From the NCBI GenBank assembly GCA_023053685.1, contig JALIGW010000022.1, positions 383,501 to 447,500 on the forward strand: DNA of 64,000 nt. The letters run 5' to 3'. The notes beneath the pieces were generated by a model. The model had not been told where the DNA came from. It saw nothing but the letters and a program-made list of their open reading frames with translations, and did no database searches. Positions 1-12,500 of this stretch are shown here, piece by piece. How positions within the stretch are numbered: position 1 is the stretch's first letter; every line of letters begins with the position of its first letter. The DNA is from Diadophis punctatus similis (lineage: Eukaryota > Chordata > Lepidosauria > Squamata > Dipsadidae). Made by a program: the position numbers and the translations under genes.

Positions 1-609
1 TCGGAGCACAGAGAAGGAGAGCAACGGTTAACAACTGTCCCCTTTCACACACCCTTGCAGTGGAACCCCCCCCCCCGGTGGTTTCTTTTCCGGGAAAGTA
101 GGCTTCAATGAAATCCAGCTGGCAGCGCCTGATGGGCTGGGCAGGGAGGAGCCGGGCCGCCTCTGCAATGAAAACCAGAAGGCAGATCGAGGCAGGCTTC
201 CCGAGGGGCTCCAAGGAGGACCCAGAAAGCGCCTCCTTCTCTAACCTTGGGGCGGGGGCGGGGGCGGGGGCGGGAGGGGCTCTGCTTAGCCAGCGGGCAT
301 CAGGTCAGGAGGAAACATGCTGGGAAAACCAGCTGGAGAAAACACAAAAGGGCAAAGGAACCAGGAATTGATCCTGGAAGCCAGGTCTGGCTGTGCTGAC
401 GGGTGGAGCCCACAAGACCAGATCATTGCCAGAGAGAGATTGTGGAGGACATCCTTGCCCCACTGGACTTTGGAGGAAGCTCCGTCTCGTTCCTCAGTCC
501 CTGGAAGGAAGGAGCTGCTTCCAAGGGGGCCACTCTGCCTGCAGATCTGACCAAAACTGCTTTCACCCCAACCCCATCCCTCCTTTCCTGGAAGGCATGG
601 ATAATCAAG

Positions 610-672
610 CCACCCTGAGTCCCGCGGGAGTTGGGCGGCCTATAAGAACAATCAATCAATCAATCAATCAAA
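610..672 (+). repeat. L2/CR1-type retroposon 3' tail with (CAAT)n
   Basis: The motif GGGAGTTGGGCGGCCTATAAG followed by four CAAT repeats is the same 3' tail seen at the end of the clear L2 fragment at 27871-28345. Only the tail is recognisable, so this is a short remnant. Confidence 0.6.
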
Positions 673-1029
673 ACCCAGTTCCGTCAAGGGTCAGAGTGGG
701 GTATTGTCCTGAGATGGCCTTGGAGTGCTTGCTGATGACTTCTGGTGGAGCTAAGACTGTGTGTGTGTGCACGCGCACCCATGCAGCCACCCTGGATCTC
801 TCGGGAAGCTTTGGATGCCTTTGTCCATGTTCTACCACTGGTGGGTTTAAGAGCCAAGGGCTTGTCCCAGGGCTTGGAGTGGAGGGGGAAACTTGAGCTC
901 AACTCGGAGATGATGATTAGCTTTTGTCCTAAACCGGGTACTTCCCCCATTGGGGGCCTTCTTGAGAGGCAGCTGTGCCATCCATTCACTGCTGGAGCAG
1001 GCGATCCTTCAGACTGTCACTCATACATC

Positions 1030-1360
1030 GATCACCTTGAATTTAGAGAGTTGTAAGGTCTTCTGTCTTGAAGGGCACTTCAGCTGGTTCAGAACACTGT
1101 TGCCCTGGCATTCCCAGGCCTGCCTGTGTCGCACAACAAGCTGCAATGGTTACCTGGAGGCATCCTGGCGTTATGCCCCCCACTCTGGCTTTATTCAAAG
1201 GGGCCCAGAAAAGCTTCCTTGGGCTCAACTGGGCAACAGGCCCCTAGCAGGGATGATCGGTTTCCAAGAATGGTATGTATGATATTGTTCACAATTCTGG
1301 ATTTGTATTTTATTTTTTATATTTATATCCTCTCCGAGCCACGATACGTTGGGCAGAAAG
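1030..1360 (+). mobile_element. degraded L2-like LINE fragment
   Basis: The stretch contains decayed counterparts of the L2 reverse-transcriptase C-terminus: a 'TGGTTCAGAACACTGTTGCC' segment and, about 60 bp later, a 'CTGCAATGGTTACCTGG' segment resembling the usual 'L-x-W-L-P' coding motif. No open frame is retained. The assignment rests on these short similarities only. Confidence 0.35.
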
Positions 1361-4200
1361 AAGGTATTTACCCTTGTAGGGCCTCTTGGGCAAGATGTAG
1401 GAGTTGCTGCCTTGGGCAAAGACCTCCTTTGGAAAACACCGCTAGCAGAAATGGTGCTATAGGAACCATAACAGATGAGAAGTTCAGAGTGGGCATCCCA
1501 CAGAACAGCCTGTTTCTTAAATCCTAAACCCAGGAGTCAGGCTTACCCAGCGGGGAATGGGCAGGATTAACAAGCTGGAAAGGAAGAGCCTCCAGGGATT
1601 GCAGAGGGGAGGGGGATGTGGCAGTGCAGCGCAAGGGGCTCTTGGGCAACTCCCACCACAATCACCTATTTCAGCTTTCTTGGAGCTCAAAGCAGATACT
1701 TAGAAGGAAAAATAGTGAGGCCTTGGCACTTAAGATTGTGTGTTGTGCAATCTCTCCACCCCCCACCCCCACACAACCTCCCTCTAAAGTTGTGCAGAGG
1801 ACCAGCCCACTGAACAGGCCAAAACAGACCCCCGGGAGACCCCGTCCAGAGAGAGAAAGCCCACCAAAGGTTTCATGGAGTCTTTGCCCAGAATGTCTTT
1901 TGAAGCACTTGACGGCCATTAAGGAGCTTCAGAGTCAAGGATGACCTTTCCGTCATGAGGGTGAATGGATGCTGGCTGGCTTCAAGGCCTCAGCAAACGG
2001 CCATCGGCTTCCTTGGAAAGAGCAACTTGGGGAAGTTTGATCTGTGAGGGCTCCTTTAAGGAGCAAGCCAGGATGAAAACTGGATTTGGCCATCAAGGTT
2101 TGACTGTTGTTTATTGAATAAGCTAAGATTTATTGTAATCACACGGCAAGGCTAACCATGGTTGCAAACCAAGATAGCATGCACAAAACTCAGCTAAACT
2201 CAGGCCAAGCAACCCCTTTGCCCCAAGCACCACCTGTCCTTGCCCACCGTCTCCCCAAAATGCCTTGGATGCCAGGAAGTTCACAGGGCCAGTACAGAGA
2301 ATGCCAAAGTACTCATAATTTGGGGAGGGGGATCACTCAGGCCGGTGATGGGGGGGGGGGGGGCAGATTCTGCCCCCATAGGAAAGGCCCATAGCCACCT
2401 GACCCAGAAGAGGCTTGGATGCCTCCAGGCTGAGCAAGTGAAGAGGCAGCCGGGGAACCTGCCACTTGGAGGGGGGCCAGAAACCTCACTGCTGTTATCG
2501 ACCACTGCCTTGCCCCAAATGCGCTCCCCATCGATCCGCCTTGTTTGCGGCTGGGCTTTGCTGACAACCCATTTAGTGATCAGCGGTGGGGGTGGGCTGA
2601 GCCAGGCCCTTCCAGACTCCATGCAATGGAAGCCATGGGGACTCCTGGGAAGAGGGATGCCACCCCCCACCCCCGTCAAGCCTCCTCAAGCATAGTGGGG
2701 AGCCCCCCCCCCCCCCCGGCCAGCCTGCTAGGGAGCGGAAGAGCTTGGGGTCACCCCAGGTCAGCTGTACAGCAGCAGTCTGGGAGGGAGGCACAAGGCA
2801 GCGACTGGGAACAGGGAAACCCCCCCCCCGGGCTATTTTCCCCCTCAGGAAATCCCCCGTTGATTTTCAAGCCCATCTCGCTTTCCCAAAAAGGCCCGAG
2901 CAGAAACCCCACCCACACTCCTGGCTTGTCATGGCCCCACAACCCAGGTTAAAGCAGCTGGCATATGTAGCAATAAACCATCATTCCCAACCAACTCTGG
3001 ACCCTAAGAGAACTCTCGCTCTGCATGGCTGATCCTGGAAGTCACAGCCGGGACGGCTGAGCTAACCAGAGTGCCCGCAGGATGCTTAAAACTTCCCACA
3101 AGGGGCTTCGCCGTTCAGAGACCTCCTTCCAAGAAAGCTCTTCTCCTCCTCACAAGCAGCAATTTCCAGGATGAACACAGAGATCGGAAGATTTTTCTCA
3201 AGGAACGAATACTTGATTTATGCTGAATTGACACTGAAGAGGAACCGGGTGAATTCTTCTATATTTATAAAGTTTTGAAATGGACTTTTTAAAGGTTACA
3301 AAACTTGGCAAATGAACATGGACACCAACAGCAAGATCCATTTCTCATGCAAGAGCCAAACTGTGCATCAATTTCCTCTCTGCAAGAGCAGCAACCCTCC
3401 CGATTGGCTCCTGGCCCAGCAGAAACAGAGGCAGCAAAGGCAGCTTACTGGCCCAAACTGAGGCTCCCCCTGGGCTGACTTCACAATGCCAGGGCCCCCA
3501 GTGGGCAAATGCCACCTGGCTGCTTGAACTGGAAAGGACCGAGCCCCGGCAGCACCTGCCAGGAGCTCCTGGAGAAGCCCCCACCCCCTCAAGGCGTGCT
3601 TGTGAGCCCCCCCCTGCCCCTGCCTCCGAGCGCTGGACACACAAACAGTGGATCTGGCCACGCAGAAGGAAGGCCAAAGCACCCCAGATGATGCCAGGGG
3701 GCCTGCTTTCCCTGCTGGGAGTCTGGTGCTGACTGGGTGGGGGAAGACATGGAGGGAAGTGAACGATTGCTGTGGGTCTCCCTGCCAGGCGACAGTTGCT
3801 CCCCAAAGTTCAGAGCAGGGAGGCCAAGAGCAGCCGTGGGCCCTCCCTAATCAACCATCAGCCCCTACTTCCTCTCCCGGGGCAGGAAGCAGCAGAGGCC
3901 CTGCAGGCCCAGAGAGTAGCTGTCTTCCCAGGCACCTGCATGGGCGTGTGGGCATGTTCCCAAGACCAGCAACTGGGCCATTCTGGACCTGCCTCCCAGC
4001 CCAACCGGGGCTGCCCTCTCCAAGTGGGGAGGAGTGTCAGAGATTTCTCCCCTCTTCTCACTGCTCTCCATGGTACTCAGAACCAAGGGCTCAAAAAAGG
4101 AGAAAGGCACAGAAAGGCCAGCCCCCCCCCCCCCCCAGTGGAGGAGCCTTGGGGTGGCTCAGCCCCACTTGATCTACAGCCACAGAGATGGTCAGTTGTC

Positions 4201-4206
4201 TTTATT
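4201..4206 (-). terminator. COQ8B: candidate COQ8B polyadenylation signal
   Basis: TTTATT on the plus strand reads AATAAA on the minus strand, about 670 bp beyond the COQ8B stop codon. That is a plausible 3' UTR length. No RNA evidence is available. Confidence 0.45.
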
Positions 4207-4872
4207 CTGGCTCCTGGCCAGCCTTCCACAAACCCAGAGGTCAAGCAGCCACCACAAAAGGTGTTGAGAGAGAAACCACAGAAAGGGAAAGGGCGGTTGT
4301 CAAAGGCAAGGCGGCTCCCTCCCTCCTTCTCCATTGCGACTTGGGGGCCTGGTCAGCCAGTCCCTGGAACTCCTGCAAGGGAGCCATCAGCACCTCCGGC
4401 AGGGCATCCTGGACTCCCTGCTCTGCTCCTCCAGAATGTGGTCCATGCTGGCTGGGAATGATGGGAGTGATATCCCAACCCATCTAGAGGGCAGCAGTTT
4501 ATCCAGAGCTGCGTAATGGACACCCGGACAGGCAACTGACAGCCGAGTGCAGCCCGAGTCACAAAAGGCCGGTCCATTTTCTCTTCCCTTTGCAGCCCAG
4601 GAGTCAGTTGCCTTTTCCGACAGCCCCACAGCCCCCTATGCTTCCCAAAGAAACGCAGCAGAGTGAAGGCAGGCTTTGCTTTCGGCCCTGCAGCCAAAGC
4701 AGCAGGATTTCCTGGGGGAGGAAGGCTGGTTCCTGGTCCAGGGAGGGGACGGGAGACCGACCCTCTTCTCTTCACTCCTTACAGGGAGATGATCTCTCAG
4801 AAGACCCTGCAGACACGGTGGGCTATCTGAGTGCCAAGGCAGCCGTGACCAAGTGGAAGTGGGCAGAGACCC

Positions 4873-7800
4873 TCACCCCAGCCTAGAAGGGGTCTCCCCA
4901 TGCTCCTCTGCCAAACGGGCGGCATGTTCCCCGCCTGTGTACCGACTGTAGGCCTCTTCGAACATCTCCCGGCAGGGCACGGTGGCAGCAAGACGGGCAC
5001 AGAGGAGGAAGGCGCCGGCCATCTTGCGGTGCAGGGAGTAGCTCTCCTCCGGGGGTGGGCACAGGCGGTGCTTCAGCATCATGGGGATCAGGTCCTGGAC
5101 GCAGCGGGTCGTGTCCTGGGCGCTGAAGTCAAAGGGCCCCGGGGCCGAGAAGACCTTGCCCAGGAGCATCACCGCGTCCACATGGGCCTTCTCAAAGACC
5201 TGGAGGAGGAGGGGGGCAGCTGCAGTCAGCCGTGCAGCCTCCCTGCCTTCCCAAAGGGGCGAGGCAGGCAAGTGAGCTCCTTGGGCTCACGGAAGGGGTA
5301 CAACTGCTACCCTCTCTGCCCCCCAAAAGCACTTTTAAAGCCAGGCCTCCCATTCCTTCCCGCTGCCGAACTCGCCTGGCTTTCAAATCCAGTCAGGAAT
5401 CCCAGGTCCTTTGATTTCCGAAGCACTTTCTCTCTGTCGCCATTGGCAGCAGCTCTCACCACCTGGGCGCAGAGAACAGCCTTCAGACCCTCCCTGCTCT
5501 CCTCCTTCCTCCCCCGGCCCACCTCCAGCACCTGCACCAAATGTGCCAATGGGGCAAGCCGGCCCACAGTGGGGCTCCTTACCCACCTGCTCCATGAAGG
5601 GAACCCCGGGGGGAGTGAGGGGGGGCCTCTAGGGAGGGGCCTGCCCTGCTTCCATCCCTGAGGCTGCCACAATCGCCCGGCCGGCCTGGGCAGAAACTCA
5701 GGACTTGCCTCAATGTAGTGGTCAGTGAATTCCTTGCGAAAGTCCCGGCTAGCTCCGAAGTCCAGCAGGGTGACCTGCAAGGAAGGAGGTGCTGAGGGCC
5801 ACGGCAACAACAGTCCTCCCCCCACGGAAGGGCTGCCTCCCCCCACGGCCTGGCTGGAATAGAGGGAAGGCCCCACCTTGCGCCTCTCCACGTCGTAGAA
5901 GAAGTTCGCCCAGTTTGGGTCCGTTTGCATGAACCGGAATTCGAAGAGCTCCCGGAGGCAAAGACGGAGGATCTGCGAGCAGATCTGGGGGAGGAAGAGG
6001 GGCAGCCAGTGGGTCACGGGCAGGAGGGGAGACTGCCGCTTTGACGAAAATCCTGCCCAGCAGCCCTCACCTCGTTGCGAGCCTCTTGGTCCAATTCCTG
6101 GCACTGGTCCAGCGGGATTCCCCCCACCAGCTCCATAGACAGCACTCGCTTGGTGGACAGGTTGTCCACCACCTCCGGCACCTCAAAGAAAGGGTCGCCT
6201 TCCAGAAGCTGCCTGGCGAGAGACAGCCCTGTTGGGACCCCTGCCCGAGCCCTCCCCCCTCCCCGGGCAATGAGCCTCTGAGGCCCAAGAGGCCAGCAGG
6301 GACAGCTTATGGGGGAAACCCCACACAAGAGCCGGTCGTTAACTGGGTGCCCCGAGGCCGCCGGCCCAAGAGCTCCCACCCGGCCCCGGCCTACCTGAAC
6401 CTCTTGGTGCTGCTGGCTTCCCACTCGTAGTCGCATTCCCTCTCCAGCTCCTTCTGCAGGACCTGCAGGGCGTTGTCTGCAAACAGGCCTGGCGAAGGAA
6501 GAGCGGAGGACTGCCCAGCTTCACCTTCTGCCCTTCCCAATGCCCACCCCCTCCTGGCTTCTCACAGATGGCGAGCACCTTCCTCGCAGTGGCACGAGGC
6601 TCACAGCCCAGCAGTCACATTTTTAGGGACACGGATGTGGGCAGGGCCACAGCTGAGCTTCTGGGAGCTCTTCCTCCTCCCAAGACCCAACTCTCATGCC
6701 AGTCAGAAACCAGAGAAACGTATCCCAAGCTACCCTTTTTCCCTTTACCTGCCGGGAATATCGTGCTCATCCTGAGTACCGACAGGAGGTTGTCCACGTC
6801 ACTCCGGATGCTCTGGGCAATTCCAGGGTACTGCAAGGACAAGGGTTGGAAGTAGAGGAGGTGTTAGAAGCGGGGCAGGACAGAGCACCCCACGATGGTT
6901 CCAATCTCTTCCCCTCCTGGGCTCTTTCCACTGTCCTTACCTGGATCTTCATTGCCACCTCCATCCCATCCTTCAGCACTCCCAGGTGCACCTGCCCCAC
7001 AGAGGCAGCAGCAAAAGGCATTTCGTCGAAGGAGGCCACCCGCTCACGCCAGTTGGTGCCCAGTTCTTCGGACAGCACCCCCTGGAAGGGAAGGATCCCA
7101 CAGAGCAGGGGTCTTTTGGGGGGGGAAGTTGAAGGTCAGCCAGCCAGCAAACAGCTACATAGATGGCTGCCCAGGCAGACCCCTCCTCTGCAGAGTCTGA
7201 AGGCCACCAGATTCTAGCTGCCACTGCCCTCCGTCCTGTCTCACCACTTGGAACTTTCGAAGGGCTTAAAACTGACCCCCCCACTCCACATCAGCAACAC
7301 ACCATCATCTGCGAGGGTGGCATGAAATCTGCACTCTGCCGGACACGCTCAAAGACCTGCTGCAGCTGGGGGCTGAGGAAGTAGTTGTCTGTGGGGAGAA
7401 CGGAGGGTTACTGGGGGGCTGGTCCACATAAAACCCACCTGCCACAAAGTTTGTAACAGATGGCAAGAAATATAGTTTGCTAAATATGGAGTGATAGGAA
7501 AGCAGAAAGCATTCGGTGCTTGGCTACTGAAAACTGGCTGCAACCCCCCCCCCCCCAAATCTGGCCACCCTATATGAGAGACATCAGTCAGAGAAGTACG
7601 AATGGGAGGCTGGTCCAGCTGAGATGCAGCTGCTCCAGGGAGCGGAGAAGGCCCATCCCCACCTTGGATGCTTAACATCTGGCCGATCTTGAGAGCTGCC
7701 CCTCGCATCTTGCACAATGTGTGGACAATCCGCTCCGCGTTGGCTTCGGAAAGGCTGCTCTCTGCGGGGAGGGAAGCACTGCGGAGCCAAACTCACCAGG

Positions 7801-8640
7801 GTGGGCTCTTCCCCCCCCCCTCCAAAGGTTGCCTGCATGGACACTCGGTTGCTGCAGGCTGTGGTCCAATCAGAGCCGCTCTCCCCATCCCCCCCAAAGC
7901 CCCAGGCGCAGCGAGGCCCCAGGCGGCGTCTCTTACCGGTGGCGCTTCGATCCCCACGGAGGGAATTCCTCACAGCTTCAACCAAGGCCCCGAAGCCCAG
8001 CCCGACGGCCAGCCCTGCAAGGGGAGGACGGTGCAAGACCTTCAGCCTGCGAGGGGAGCGGCCGGCACCGAGATCGCCCCAAAGGGAGCTCAGCCCAGGA
8101 GAAGGAGGGAGTCCCGAAGCGTCAAGCGGGCTTTCCGCCCCTCCGAGAACCGGGCTCCGCCAGAGGAGCCCGAGGCTGCGGCGGCCACAGGCGCCGTCTC
8201 CAGAGCGGGAGAAGCCCCCTCCCCTCCCCGCCCCTCCGCTCACCTCCGACGGCGGCCAGCCGCCCGACGCGCGTGACTGGCACCTTCCTCTCCCGGGCGC
8301 TCTCGCTCAGCTGCGGAGAAAGCAAGTCAGGCGGCGCCTCCACCGGGGCTCCGGCCGGCAGCCGCCCCGCCCTGCCCGGGAAGGGGCTCACCTGGGGCCT
8401 GGCCTTGGCCGCCCCCGTGCTCTTCCGCGGCCGGGCCTCCCGGGCTCTGCGCACCTCCTCCGCGCTCAGCCCGCCCAGCCGCGCCGACCGGTGCAGCGCC
8501 GCCCAGGCGGGGGAGAGCCGCGCGGGCCCGTCCGGCGCCCCGAGTCCCCGCGGCCGGAGGAGGAGAGGAGCGCCGCCGCGGAGCAACGCCCGCCCCGCCC
8601 CGCTCACCGGGCGCCCCGCCGCGCGCCCCCGCCACCACAT
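4873..8640 (-). CDS. COQ8B: COQ8B (ADCK4), mitochondrial atypical kinase of coenzyme Q biosynthesis
   Basis: Thirteen coding exons on the minus strand: 8640-8392, 8310-8244, 8014-7937, 7761-7663, 7388-7303, 7081-6941, 6830-6749, 6488-6395, 6212-6071, 5984-5877, 5774-5709, 5462-5376 and 5199-4873. Phases join exactly to 541 codons, close to the 544 of human COQ8B. UbiB/ADCK hallmarks are present: a KIGQ motif in the N-terminal extension (about residue 156), the alanine-rich nucleotide loop AAASVGQVH in place of a glycine-rich loop, catalytic DPNWANF and the metal-binding DFGAS. The family supports the COQ complex at the inner mitochondrial membrane; loss in humans causes a steroid-resistant nephropathy. 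The start is the Met opening an Arg-rich leader ([10 protein letters not shown]) that would suit mitochondrial import. The introns after exons 11 and 12 begin with GC instead of GT (GAG|GCAAGT and CAG|GCGAGT). Upstream GC-rich frames are not needed. Orientation and position match human 19q13.2. Confidence 0.95.
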
Positions 8641-9180
8641 CGCCCCGGGCCTGGCTTCCGGTCGGAAGTGGCCGCCTCCTGCGCGCAACTTCCGGCCGCG
8701 GCCAGGCCCGCCCTTCCCGCCGGGCGCCCGACGGCAGGCTGCCACGCGGTCCTAGTGCTCGTCGTTTCACGGTTGTATCGGGGGCGACCCCGGCAGGTAC
8801 CGCGGAGGCCGCGCGGGTGGGCCAAGGAGAACTGCGAGCGCCCGGGGAGAGCCGTTCTCGGCGACGCCGGGAGGCGGGTTGGCGGCGGTCCGGCCGTGCG
8901 TCTGGCTTTAGCCCTGGAAGAATGCATCGGTGCTGGAGCCTCCCCCCCCCCCCCGTGTGATTTTGTTCGGGTCGTGTCCCAACGCTGGATGCGGCCTCGC
9001 GCTTATTCCACCGAATGCCCTGTGGGGGTGGGGGTGGGGAGATTCCGCAGCCGCGAAGCCCTTTTGAGTTTGGGGAAAGTGCAGAGGAGACTTTGCTGCT
9101 ACTCTGCCCGGCTTGGGTGGGTGCAGAGCTCTCGAAATCCCGTTGCCGCTGAGACGGAGCTCAGCCGTTGCTCGGAGCCT
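7900..9180 (-). promoter_or_regulatory. COQ8B: CpG-rich promoter region of COQ8B
   Basis: The sequence is very GC- and CpG-rich around exons 1-3 and for about 500 bp upstream of the start codon, as in housekeeping CpG-island promoters. No TATA box is seen. A 13-base C run lies at 8942-8953. The exact transcription start cannot be placed. Confidence 0.6.
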
Positions 9181-9213
9181 GCAGGGTGAGTCCCCTCTTT
9201 GGAAAAGGGGCAC

Positions 9214-10967
9214 AGTTGGTCAAAGAAACAGTTGGTCCACTAAAGAGAGAAGACGGCAAAGAAGTAACAGACAACACAGACAAAGCAGAGCTACTGAACA
9301 CATTCTTCGCAACAGTCTTCACACAAAAGGAAACTGCAGCTCAACTACCCAGCAACACAAATATAAAAAACAGATTTGAAGCAAGACTCAACCTAAGCAA
9401 AAATACAGTAAGAGATCACCTATCTGAACTTAATGAATACAAAACACCAGGACCTGATGGATTACACCCCAGAGTCCTAAAAGAACTAGCATTTTGGAAC
9501 CACTGCACCACATCTTCCACAAATCCTGGAACACAGGGGAACTACCTGATGACTGGAAAAGAGCTGACGTGGTCCCCATCTATAAAAAATGTAAAAAAAC
9601 AGACCCAGGAAACTACAGACCAATCAGCCTAACATCAATACCTGGGAAAATATTGGAAAAAATAATTAAAAACCAGATCTCCCAACATCTAAAAACAAAC
9701 CAAGTAATAACCAACAGCCAACACGGATTTGTTAAGAACAAGTCATGCCAAACCAACCTCATTTCATTCTTCAACACTGTGACCAAATTAGTAGACCAGC
9801 GTAATGCAGTAGACATAATATACCTGGACTTTAGCAAAGCATTTGACAAAGTAGACCACAACCTACTCCTTCATAAGCTAGAAAAAAGCAGGATAGACAG
9901 CTACACAACCAGATGGATTAACAACTGGCTGACCAACCATACCCAGCGAGTAGTCCTCAATGGCTGTAAGTCCACATGGAGAGAAGTAAGCAGTGGGGTA
10001 CCACAAGGTTCCGTCCTAGGCCCAGTGCTCTTCAATATCTTTATAAATGACCTAGATGAGGGAATAGCAGGAGAACTAACCAAATTTTCAGACGATACCA
10101 AGCTGGCGGGAGTAGCAAACACCCCAGAGGACAGACTCAAAATCCAGAGGGACCTTGACAGACTCGAACACTGGGCCCAAACCAATAAAATGAAATTTAA
10201 CACGGAGAAAAGTAAAATTCTACACCTAGGTAAGAAGAATCAAAAATACACATACAAACTGGGTGAAACCACACTCAATAGCAGCGATTGCGAGAGGGAT
10301 CTCGGAGTCTTGGTAGACAGCCAACTAAATATGAGCCAGCAGTGTGCAGCAGCAGCCAAAAAGGCCAACGCAATCCTGAGCTGCATAAATAGAGGGATAC
10401 AATCAAGGACCAGAGAGGTACTAGTACCACTCTATAAAGCCTTGGTCAGACCACACCTAGAGTACTGCATCCAGTTTTGGTCACCACACTACAAAAAAGA
10501 CATTGAAACCCTAAAGAAAGTGCAGAAGAGAGCAACCAGGATGATAAAGGGTCTGGAAAATAAAACATACAAAGAGCGGTTGCAGGAACAGAGCTTGGCC
10601 AGTCTGGCGAAGAGAAGGACCAGGGTTGACATGATAGCAGTGTTCCAATACTTGAGGGGATGCCACAGAGAGGAGGGGGTCAGGCTGTTCTCTATGGCAC
10701 CAGAAAGCCAAACAAGGAATAATGGATGGAAGCTGACTAAGGAGAGATTCAACCTGGAAGTGAGGAGAAACTTTCTGACGGTGAGAGCGATCAACCAGTG
10801 GAACAGCTTGCCAGCGGAGGTCGTGAGAGCCCCAACACTTGCGACCTTCAAGGGGAGACTGGACTGCCATCTGTCTCAAATGGTGTAGGAACTCCTGCTT
10901 GAGCAGGGGGTTGGACTAGATGACCTACAAGGTCCCTTCCAACTCTAATAAAATAAATAAATAAATA
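9214..10967 (+). mobile_element. 5'-truncated CR1-type LINE with near-intact reverse transcriptase
   Basis: The element encodes the CR1 reverse transcriptase. Visible in order are GPDGLHPRVLKEL, DWKRADVVPIYKK, NYRPISLTS, the catalytic [23 protein letters not shown] and FSDDTKLAG (the usual FADD box with Ala changed to Ser), ending with the CR1 C-terminal NSLP segment. One frameshift near 9490 splits it; the 3' part is open for 464 codons (9494-10888). The 3' end has the CR1 signature 'GGGTTGGACTAGATGACC' and an AATAAA-rich tail. The flanks share AAAAGGGGCAC (9203-9213 and 10968-10978), an apparent 11-bp target duplication. The 5' part (ORF1, endonuclease) is missing. It lies between the COQ8B promoter and ITPKC. 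Confidence 0.92.
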
Positions 10968-10978
10968 AAAAGGGGCAC

Positions 10979-12500
10979 TAATATCAACAGCCTTAGCTGA
11001 GAAACCATTGGGCTCCCCGATGGCCTTTGCGTAAATGGTACCGGTTGGGAAAGCGCTCCCGGACTCTGAGCCGGCACTCCTCCTGTAAATGTGCGGCCAG
11101 GGGAGCGGGGCCTGTGCAAGGAAGCGACGCGCTTCCTTGGCCACCAGCTGCCTCGCAGCCTCTGGCTGACTTTGATTGCACTGCTTTGGTGAGCAGGCGG
11201 TCTGCAGGTTTTTTTGTCCAAGCAGGGTAATGGGTTGTGGTGTTTAGCATATTACTCTGGATTTCTCACGTGTTTTAGGCTAACCGTGCAGACAGAAAAT
11301 AATCAAAACACCCTCCATTGAAATCATAAATAAATAAATAAACCTAAAACTGTTTGGAAATGTGTACATTAATTCTTTTTTGTCTGTTCCCATAGCACGC
11401 CGGCATAATGGCTGGCTGGGTTGCCACACACACACACAAAATCACACCAAACCCATTTAACCTCATCTGGTGGGACTATAGCCTCTATTTCTCAGGCCCA
11501 TCAGAAATTCTGAAACATTTGTTAAAAGCTCAAGTTAAAAAAACGAATTGCCAGGTCAATGGATGCCTACTGTATCTATTTGAGATTGCATTGTTTTTAA
11601 TGTGTTTTTAGAACGCTCCTGTACTATAATTCTTGGGGCTATTTTGTGTGTTTACTAAACAACACTGGCTTGGCCTTCCTTTCTCCTTGAGGAACATTGG
11701 CCAACGGATCAGGCCCACCAACCTGAATGTGCCAGTCTTCCAGTGCCATAACTTACCCTGCAGTAAGATGTGTGGCCAAGAAATTTGACCAATGAAATAA
11801 ATAACTGGGACTTTGTTTGCTCTTTGGCACAAGTGAGTCATGGACAGGGGTACAAGTACCAGAGCATCACTGACTAATTGTACTACATGCTTTCTGGAAG
11901 AACCACGAGAGGTTCAGAGAATATTTGCATGTTTTCTGCCAGGGAACAAGTCACAGCAGCAGGACTGAGCATGACTCGCTCAGTCCTGTTTCCCAGATCT
12001 ATTTTGTCTGAGTCATGCAAGGAAGAGCTGCTGGGGATGAGTGATGCAACATTTGCTGACAAATAGGTCAGAGTTTGGGCGGGGGTGGGGCGGCATAGCA
12101 CAAAACATCCCTGTCCCCAGAATAGCCATCTAGGCAGCATGAGTGACTAAGGTGGGCAAGATGTGCTGTGAGTCACCCTGGATAACTGCACCAGCTGTGA
12201 AAGGGGGCACGGCCAAAGGTCCTGGAGAAGAGACCCTGGGGCAGGATCAGGGTGGCAGTGGCAGGGTGGCCGGGGCAGGCCCAAACTCAAGTCACACTCA
12301 CCAGGAGAACCCGACTTGCTCCAGGCCTCCAGAAGCCCCTCTCCCCGCTTCTGTGTTGAAACAAAAAGGGGGTGAAGGGGTCCTTTGGCCAGGAGCTGGG
12401 CTGGTTGAGTTGCAGGGTTACTTGCAGGGGCCCTTTCAAAGACTCGGGCAATTTATGGGTCGGGGAGTCCAGTGTGTGAACCCATCAGCCAGGATGAAAC
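10979..12500. other. COQ8B-ITPKC intergenic stretch
   Basis: No exon, RNA gene or clear repeat could be supported. The sequence shifts from AT-rich at 11230-11900 to GC-rich towards 12500. Short AAATAAATAAATA and CACACACA runs are present at about 11325 and 11427. Confidence 0.4.

Larger units (their letters stand above)
1..4200. other. gene-poor flank left of COQ8B
   Basis: No coding exon could be supported on either strand. Open frames here lack family similarity and are broken by GC-rich low-complexity sequence. The stretch holds a GGGGCG run (250-276), retroposon tails, a probable L2 fragment (about 1030-1360) and long homopolymers: C at 66-76, G at 2350-2363, C at 2703-2717 and C at 4122-4136. 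In human the next gene to the left is NUMBL, and nothing resembling it is visible. TTTATT motifs near 2109 and 2130 could be minus-strand polyadenylation signals of a longer COQ8B 3' UTR, but this is not shown. Confidence 0.5.

Noticed and set aside
7717..9189. A 490-codon plus-strand frame
   Set aside because: It is antisense to COQ8B exons and their CpG island, and low-complexity Pro/Arg composition gives no sign of selection.
9494..10888. A 464-codon open frame upstream of ITPKC
   Set aside because: It is the CR1 reverse transcriptase with a LINE tail and target duplications, so it is listed as a mobile element.
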